Assembly (NCBI GenBank): GCA_000697355.1
Contig: JNEN01001237.1
Location: 1-64,000, forward strand
Length of the DNA stretch: 64,000 bases
Direction of reading: 5' to 3'
Origin: Syncephalastrum monosporum B8922
Taxonomy: Eukaryota > Mucoromycota > Mucoromycetes > Mucorales > Syncephalastraceae
Shown here: positions 57,962 to 64,000 of the stretch, piece by piece
Numbering within the stretch: position 1 is the first letter of the stretch
Layout of the letters: every line of letters starts with the position of its first letter
The notes under the pieces: model-generated
Told to the model about the DNA's origin: nothing
The model's input: only the letters and a program-made list of their open reading frames with translations
Databases searched by the model: none
Translations under genes and position numbers: made by a program

Positions 57962-59290
57962 TCTCGAGCTCTGAAAGCCATGAAATTTTGTCGAGTACCT
58001 ATTCCTTTTGTCAATATCATACTACTTGCCCGTACTCCTGACTGACTGCGCAGTACCTTTTCCATCAAACTGAGGGCATCTTCATCGGGAGTTGTAAGGT
58101 CTATTTCAAGCACCATGTCTTGAATGCGCTTGAACGCATGTTTCTTTGGATTGCTTGCATAGTCGTTTCCAGACGAAGAAGCAATGACTGCCAAGCGCGT
58201 CTCAGCCTATGATTACATAAGCTTTCATCCAACAGTATATGCGAAACTCTACCTTTCGAAAATCGCTTCCGTCTCGTGGTTTAGACTTGTGAGGAGGTTT
58301 CTTTTTGTTGTCACTCTGGATAACAATGTGTTGTGCTCCCATCCGACTTGCAGTATGCGCTACAGAGATATATAAAAGTTTCTTAGAAGCGGGGTCCTGG
58401 CATTTACCCTGTCGCTCGTGTATGTACGCGTACCAAGCAGTCTAATGCGCCGCTGTAGGCAAATAAGTCGCCATCCCTAGAGATAATGGCCGGGCGACCA
58501 GGCCATGATGCCGCCAAATAGAAAACTTGTGCATCAGCTTCTCGTAGAGAAACAAAGAATGAGAGCGGTGGCAGCGACGACATTTCTCGTTGATACTGTT
58601 GTATGCCGGATGCTAATAATAGCTGCATTGGTACACAGCATGGAAAATAACTAGTGAGTTAAGCATATACATTTGGATAAGAGACTGCTTCTTGGTACCT
58701 CGACGACTGTCTTCTTTATGTCACTAGTAAAGCGCGTATGTGCCTGGGCATGGCGTTGTATAACTTTACTGATATCCTTGTGTTTTGACCGACGACATAG
58801 ACGCGCGGCTATGTTTAGCGCGTGATTTGCGTCTGACTCTCTTTTTATGGTCGTCCGACTCTTCGGTTCAAATGGTGTCTCGCTGTCCAAAACGAGACAT
58901 ACGCGACGTTCACCTTTCGAGGTCAGCCGCATAGTGGCCTGGATCATGTCCAGGGTAAATGTATGTAGAGTATGGTGTAGGTCTTGCTTGGAAGTTGTGC
59001 TTCTGGACCCGCCTATATCTATGCCTTGAAACATTATATTAATGGGTCCTGATAATGACGTTGCTTACTGTTAGCCGTACGTACCCTTTCGTGTGTACAT
59101 GTTATAAGTGAGCAAAGGAGCTCCAACTTTTTTTTTACAACATGTCGAAAAAGACGCAACAGACGTCCACAAATATCATGTCCACATTTTGCTGTTTCAG
59201 GCGTTGAAGCAAGTCAACGTTGTCTTCATATGCCTTGGCTTTTGTGGCGTGATGATGAAGGTTTTGACCTCCATGTTTGAAATGTAATGG
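57962..59290 (-). pseudogene. XPG/FEN1-like structure-specific nuclease, interrupted by the MITE
   Basis: At least five exons carry the XPG N and I regions in order. Visible pieces are VDMIFVDVCCVFFDML (first metal-binding Asp), HHTLHTFTLDMIQATM and RRVCLVLDSETPFEPKSRTT (second acidic site). After an in-phase intron at 58623-58698 come LLLASGIQQY, VSLREADAQVFYLAA (E-A-D-A motif), IISRDGDLFAYSGALDCL (D-G-D motif), VAHTASRMGAQHIVIQSDN and LAVIASSSGNDYASNP (the G-S-D-Y equivalent). All signature acidic residues are there, so the catalytic part decayed recently or is still functional up to the break. The 5' end is unresolved. The frame at the 3' end runs into the MITE and stops. Known relatives cut flap or bubble DNA; this one is not FEN1, RAD2 or EXO1 themselves. 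Confidence 0.55.
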
Positions 59291-59699
59291 GGAGGACTGG
59301 CTATGTAACAATGTAAGCACGGATACAGTAGCAAGACAGGAGGTGAGAACGAAGAGAGTGAAGTCAAAGCGGAAGGGAAGAGAAGAGATAAAGCGGAGTA
59401 CACTCACCCATATTGTGATCGTTCTGATACTTTTTTTTTTCATAAATCAGATAATATTATACAGTCGAGTCAGACTCAAACAATGATAGACAGTAGCGTA
59501 TCAGTCGAATTTCAGTGAACCACATAGAGAAGCTGCACATAACTTTCCGATACCGGTTCATCTCTACTTGTATGCAGTGTTCACAATTTTCTCGGTTGGC
59601 ACGACATTGTTGCAACATAAATCTCGTGCATGGTCGATAGGTGGATCGCCCGATTACTTATGTTCTGCATGGAGGACCGAAAGCTCAGACCGCGAAATC

Positions 59700-60296
59700 C
59701 TTGTTGCGCGCAATATACATCTCTCTATTTGATCTCGCATGTGCTCTTCAGGCGCTTCGAGAACAACGTCCCTGGCGCGTATTCGTGGTGTCTAGGAACC
59801 CTTCGAGGGCTCCGACCGACTCTTCGCTACGGGCAGTCATACCTATTACCTCTCGGCACCGCTTAGCTTCACGGCCGCGCTGTGGATCCTGTATCCACCG
59901 TCGTCTATATTGCCTTTATTCTCGGCGCTTGCGCTTTCCGTTCGTCCATTTGGATCCAGGTTTCCGCCTCGTCGCCGCGCGATGTCTCCCGCCAGCTCAA
60001 GGAGCAGCGAGTCTCAGTACAAGGAGCTGAAGCGTGCTAATCCCGTCGTTGCTTCCTTTGGTGGCGCTATTCTCGGTGCTATCTCGGTCCTCGCTGACAT
60101 GCTGGGCGATCGGCTCTGACAACAGGTATCCTGTTGTGCGTCACGATAAACTTCCAGGTAAAAAAGATACAAATGAGTTTATGGAATGTTTGGTTTAGGT
60201 AAACTTACTTGATTTTTGTTTCGTCGTAGTATTCTGAGATGTTTGTCAAGGAGAAGATGAATAACGGCATGAGCATGAAAAGCATGATGGCTGCTG
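59700..60296 (+). pseudogene. Decayed 3' fragment of a SEC61-alpha gene, intron retained
   Basis: Pieces matching the C-terminal third of Sec61 alpha occur in order but in different frames. They are YTSLYLISHVLFRRFENN, VDPVSTVVYIAFILGACAF, WIQVSASSPRDVSRQLKEQ, SQYKELKRANPVVASFGG leading to AILGAISVLADMLG, then TTGILLCVTINFQ. An intact intron (GTAAAA...CGTCGTAG, about 60157-60228) then joins to YSEMFVKEKMNNGMSMKSMM. At least three frame changes and missing N-terminal two thirds make it non-functional. The kept intron shows that it arose by DNA duplication, not by retrotransposition. The cell needs a working SEC61 elsewhere. Confidence 0.75.
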
Positions 60297-60359
60297 GTAT
60301 GCAGTGGAAAAAAGGACCCAAAAATAAAGAACAAGGAAAAAAAAAGTAGTAGGTCTGGA

Positions 60360-61170
60360 ATGCAGACGTGCAATGGTCTTGTTATATTAAGGCTCACACT
60401 GGATGTGACAGAATCTCGCAAAGTTGGCCCGACATCAAGTGTCTTATCGTATCGTGGATCCAGATGTACGATGTCACTGACCTCTCTTCGTCTCCTCTTA
60501 TCAACACATCGAAAGTTAGGTGTTGTCGCATTGAAGCCGTCGTCGAATCTTATGCAGATTTTGTGTCACAGTTTCGATCCCCCTTAGGAGGCTGAGGAGG
60601 AAGTCCCTGCGATTGAAGAGGATTTCCAGAGCAAGATATTTATTGGCGACTGGAGCATGAAGAAAGCTTCGGAACTAAGCATGACGACTCGCTCAATTGA
60701 AGCCTTCCGCTACATCTATCAAGCATGAGAAGCTATTTTTCATGTGGTGCCTCGATCAATTGACTCACAGATTCACGGCCAACCTTTCGCCGTATTTACC
60801 TTGGCCAACGATGAAGGCGTCGACAACTTAATGGACAACGACAGCGAATGTATTATCGCGTCACGAATACTGCTAACGGTGGCAATGTCATGAAGGCACA
60901 AAGCAGCCACTTTGGACAAGGCAACCGTCGAATAATGCTTTGCACAATGTATTATGCTGCAATGTCCTAGCGTAGCGCAAAACTCACTCATTACACGTGG
61001 GGTGTGCTACGGTCTTTCACCCACCCACCCGCCTGATTTCTACTAGCTAACCTCGAAGTTTGGCGACAATGAACAAAAGAATTTGACCAAAATAGCGGAT
61101 AGAATGACCTCAGAAATCAGTCGCTTGAACGACATTATTGTGGCCAACTTTAGTAACAGGATCGCAACTT
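60360..61170 (+). pseudogene. Scattered coding-like fragments of unknown origin
   Basis: Short pieces with coding character appear on the plus strand: VSWIQMYDVTDLSSSPLINT, CCRIEAVVESYADFVSQF, then EAEEEVPAIEEDFQSKIFIG, FAVFTLANDEGVDNLMDND, GGNVMKAQSSHFGQGNRR, and after a CTAG acceptor TSKFGDNEQKNLTKIADRM with SEISRLNDIIVANFS. Frames change repeatedly with no clean splice sites between most pieces. I do not recognise a family. They continue the decayed character of the SEC61 fragment. Confidence 0.3.
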
Positions 61171-61990
61171 AAAACAAATGCATGATTATCAATCATGCGG
61201 AAAGTGTTTGTCTCTAGCTCTTTTATACAGTATTTTGCATTCATGCTTGCCTTCGATGGATGAGGAGCAGGCTGTTTCGAGTGATTTCGGAAAATCAATA
61301 TCACCACGAAACTGCCTGCTTTTAATGCTGATCGGTCACAGTGCACTTGCGGCCTACTCTTTTATGATTGTCAAAAATGCTATATGGCAACATACAGTAA
61401 TATACTATCTTAACATCTGTGCGCGGTTCGAACATGTATACCCACTTGCTTCGTTGCAGCTGATGCCCTCATACACTTTTCAATCTTCGGGTCAAAAGAT
61501 CTAACCTCGTCTTGGACGGTATAACACACAAATCATGTTTCAATCTGACCTCTTTTGCTCGAATTCTATTGTTGAATGTACAGTCTACCTCAGACAGGAC
61601 GATTAATACAGAAACAGAAGCATCAGGCGCATCGTCGTAGCATAATTGACATATTCATCAAATTTCGGAGAAGATATAAGATTTCCGGGCTTTCCATCAC
61701 CCGGAACCCCTTGGCGTGGCAAAAGCAAAGCAAGTGGTGCTCATGAGATAAGACAAGTAGAGCGGTTGTGCATAAGTGGTTATTCTTCGAAACGCGTGTG
61801 ATACGATTGCATGAGTAAATCAAGCCCGCTCCATTGTATACTGTACTAATCACATACTCGGGAAATAGCTCTTCCTTTTTTTGTTCAATTTATCCCTGCA
61901 GACAACGGTGATTTGTGGTCCTAGGATGCCTCTAAAATATCATGTATAAAATGGATCTCATTATTTAACTATAAGATGGATTGGTATCTG
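61171..61990. other. Intergenic, no supported gene
   Basis: About 820 bp with only short frames on both strands; no recognisable motif. It ends at the 3' end of the YdcZ-type gene. Confidence 0.4.
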
Positions 61991-62950
61991 TCAGAATATG
62001 CAAATTACAGCAACACATCCAATCAAAATCATGAGACCCAGAATACGCAACACACTGAGTCGTCGTTTAGGGACACCGGTGAGACCGAAATGATCGATAA
62101 TGCTCGCCATTAACACCTTCCATAAATTGCTGTCAACTGCCAAATTCACTTTCTCTACGTGGTTTCCAGATTATCTTACCTGTGCACATACAAAAACGCC
62201 CAGAACGGTTCCCTCTCCTAGCTTGGGAACAACCAAAATATTTACAATGATGTAATAGGTGCCTAGAATGCCACCTAACGTCAAAAGCCGAGCAGGAGAT
62301 TCATGAATGAGCTCAGATCGAATGACAAGGGCAGTTTGATGATACCTAACCAAGAATACCATGGTGCCTCTATAAGAAAGTATTACCATGTATGAGTCAC
62401 CTCACGAACATACATGAACTTTAATCGAAACTTACGTCGCAAACGTGCCACGCTTGGAGCGGGTGTTTCAAGCACGAATATATCCAAGTAGAAAAAAATG
62501 AGGCACATGGATGTACCGGTCATGAAATTGAGGAGCGCAGAGAACGCCCGGCCACCGGCTTTGTTCATGGCAGCATTTGTGCCTTATGTACATATGTGTG
62601 TAAGTGTGTCCTATGAGTTTATAAAGAAGAATATTTTACATACCAGCTTGGAAAGCAACAGAGATTCCAGCTGCCACAGGCAAAAGGGCAAACAGGTAAG
62701 GGCTGGCCATGACTCTTTGCCACCGGGTAGGTTCTTCGGGTACATCTTCCACTTTGTGCATTTGCTGCTGCTGATCAGCATGGGTGGTAACGGACTCAAC
62801 GGCAGCTGCTTCTTCGGCCGACAGCGAAGGTCTCCTCTCTCCTACTGCGTATACGTTGTGCTGCTGAGAGTCGTTGCTGCTGGTATCATCACCCGCTGCA
62901 CAGCGGCCGTCCTCTTCAAGGACGGTAGAATCTGTCATCTGAATCGCCAT
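61991..62950 (-). CDS. YdcZ/DUF606-family (DMT superfamily) small-molecule transporter
   Basis: Five exons, about 250 residues. A hydrophilic N-terminal extension of about 75 residues leads to SPYLFALLPVAAGISVAFQAG. An intron restores GTNAAMNKAGGRAFSALLNFMTGTSM, then FFYLDIFVLETPAPSV. Two more introns give APWYSWLGGILGTYYIIVNILVVPKLG, then VLGVFVCAQVLMASIIDHFGL and LSVLRILGLMILIGCVAVICI. The blocks FQAGxNAAxxxxxGR, PWYxWLGGILG and LxASIIDHFGL are those of YdcZ/DUF606. Bacterial members are five-helix membrane proteins often found as pairs; their substrates are largely unknown. One five-helix unit is present here. Four introns show that it is established in the fungal genome. Donors are GTATGT, GTAAGT, GTATCA and GTAAGA. 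Confidence 0.8.
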
Positions 62951-64000
62951 CCATATATACCGACGAAAATGTGAGAAAGAAGGGTAGATGGAAGTTAATA
63001 GAGGAAAAAGAAAGAATGAATGCTTCCATGTAAAAAAAAAAAGACAAAGTTTTTCTTTTGTCGCACGGGACGGAAAATGTTAATGCCGTTGCATCCAAAC
63101 TCGGTGCAAGAAGTTAATCTTATTTCAACGTAAAAGAAGTATCCATGGTCATGACTCATTCATATAGAAGGGATGGCCAAAGATATAAAAAGACTGAAAG
63201 ACTAGGACAGATCGTTGGCAAAAAAAAAAAATGATAGCACCGTGAAAGAAAACACAACTGATCAATACAGACAGATCTGGGTTTTAAAAAGATCTGGATC
63301 ATTTCTCCACATACGTAAAATGGTTTCTGGCATAATAGAGCGAATCCAAAGCAGAGTCCAATGTTTGGGAGTGACGCTTTACTCCATCGTTCATTGGCGG
63401 AACGACCATGTTTTCTTTTCTGGCTGAAGGAATGACGTGGCCGAGATCAAACCATTGGGGCGTATGGGCAACCCGCAGCGCTTTTCTGTCATACGCATAT
63501 TTGCCTTGGTAAAGCATCAGGGGCCGCTCTCACGGGTGATGGAACATGCGACAAGTACAAGTAGTTTGGATAACAGGAAGTATGTGTAATAATTTAAAGC
63601 CGCACGCAAAAAGCATTCATGTACATGGACGTGTTGGAGATCAATGTGGCCTCGCCCCGTTCAGCTATATAAATCAAGATGCAGACCGTGAGCAGATCAT
63701 AGGTATAATGAAGAGAAAGATATAATACGAGGAGGTCGGTCTGAAAGGCATAGTTTACGCCCTTTGTTGCTTTTGCTTTTAGCTCTTCCGTCAGTGGAGG
63801 TACTGTCAAAAACTGTGAACAAATATACGCGAGCTATAGTCTCATTAACATCAAATGCCTTGTGATGTGGGAAAGCTGCTCTCAAGATCGAGTGATGATA
63901 CCATTTTTGGCGATGTCCGAAAGGGCACGATCCAAAGAGAACCAAAATAGTGAGGGGCAAACGCCACGTATGCATCGCTGCGTCTTTCTTGTGAATGACG
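62951..64000. other. Window end, one weak signal-peptide-like ORF
   Basis: Only one frame attracts attention: a minus ATG at 63975 that opens with MHTWRLPLTILVLFGSCPFG, a signal-peptide-like N-terminus. After 60 residues it loses coding character; a neighbouring frame (PPLTEELKAKATKGVNYAF) continues to a stop at 63594, but I find no convincing intron between them. The gene, if real, may be small or broken. The rest is promoter space of the YdcZ-type gene and AT-rich sequence. Confidence 0.3.

Overview
The window is nuclear DNA of a filamentous fungus, most likely an early-diverging one (Mucoromycota, probably Mucorales). Genes carry many short GT-AG introns (roughly 45-110 bp), there is no operon logic, every core protein is eukaryotic, and a secreted GH46 chitosanase is present, which fits a chitosan-rich cell wall. 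Poly-Q runs, CA/CT/GT microsatellites and long A/T homopolymers are common. The clade assignment is inference; the fungal assignment is firm.

From about 1.7 to 52.4 kb the window is a normal gene-dense region with genes on both strands and a gene roughly every 1.5-2 kb. In order: GET1 (ER insertion of tail-anchored proteins), an NmrA-like protein, NIF3, mitochondrial ribosomal protein uS8m, Sm-B (spliceosome), DUS2 (tRNA dihydrouridine), a GT15-like mannosyltransferase, MED16 (Mediator tail), a BRCT protein, an RCO1/PHF12-type double-PHD protein, TXNL1 (thioredoxin plus PITH), a FIT-family lipid-droplet/ER protein, the chitosanase, a large secreted Cys-rich protein with WFYQP repeats, a UBE2S-type E2, a ZFAND1/CUZ1 AN1 protein, a TMCO4/DUF726 hydrolase, TVP18, a short tropomyosin, a small acidic ORF, a DGCR6-family protein, SEC62, a nitrilase-family hydrolase, a long coiled-coil protein of unknown function, an MDR oxidoreductase, ATG5, and a Ser/Thr-rich single-pass membrane protein with a Gln/Tyr-rich tail. 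Secretory-pathway functions recur (GET1, FIT, TVP18, SEC62, GT15), but nothing shows that they are co-regulated. Several pairs are divergent over 0.2-0.6 kb and probably share promoter space.

From about 52.4 to 61.5 kb the character changes: few open genes, frameshifts and gene fragments. On the minus strand lie the remains of a large coding unit. It has an XPG/FEN-like nuclease part with all signature acidic motifs visible, then a Lys-rich linker and helical part, then a W-rich part ending in a GxDxG RuvC-like motif. A 175-bp MITE with CAGT-type inverted repeats and a TA target duplication sits within it. Next to it is a decayed 3' piece of a SEC61-alpha gene that still contains an intron. 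This looks like a mobile-element graveyard, and the two-nuclease unit is the best candidate here for something not commonly described.

From about 62 to 63 kb there is an intact five-exon gene for a YdcZ/DUF606 transporter, a family best known from bacteria. The last kilobase has only one weak signal-peptide-like ORF.

All gene models were built by hand from reading frames, splice-site phase and remembered family motifs. Exact starts are uncertain where stated.
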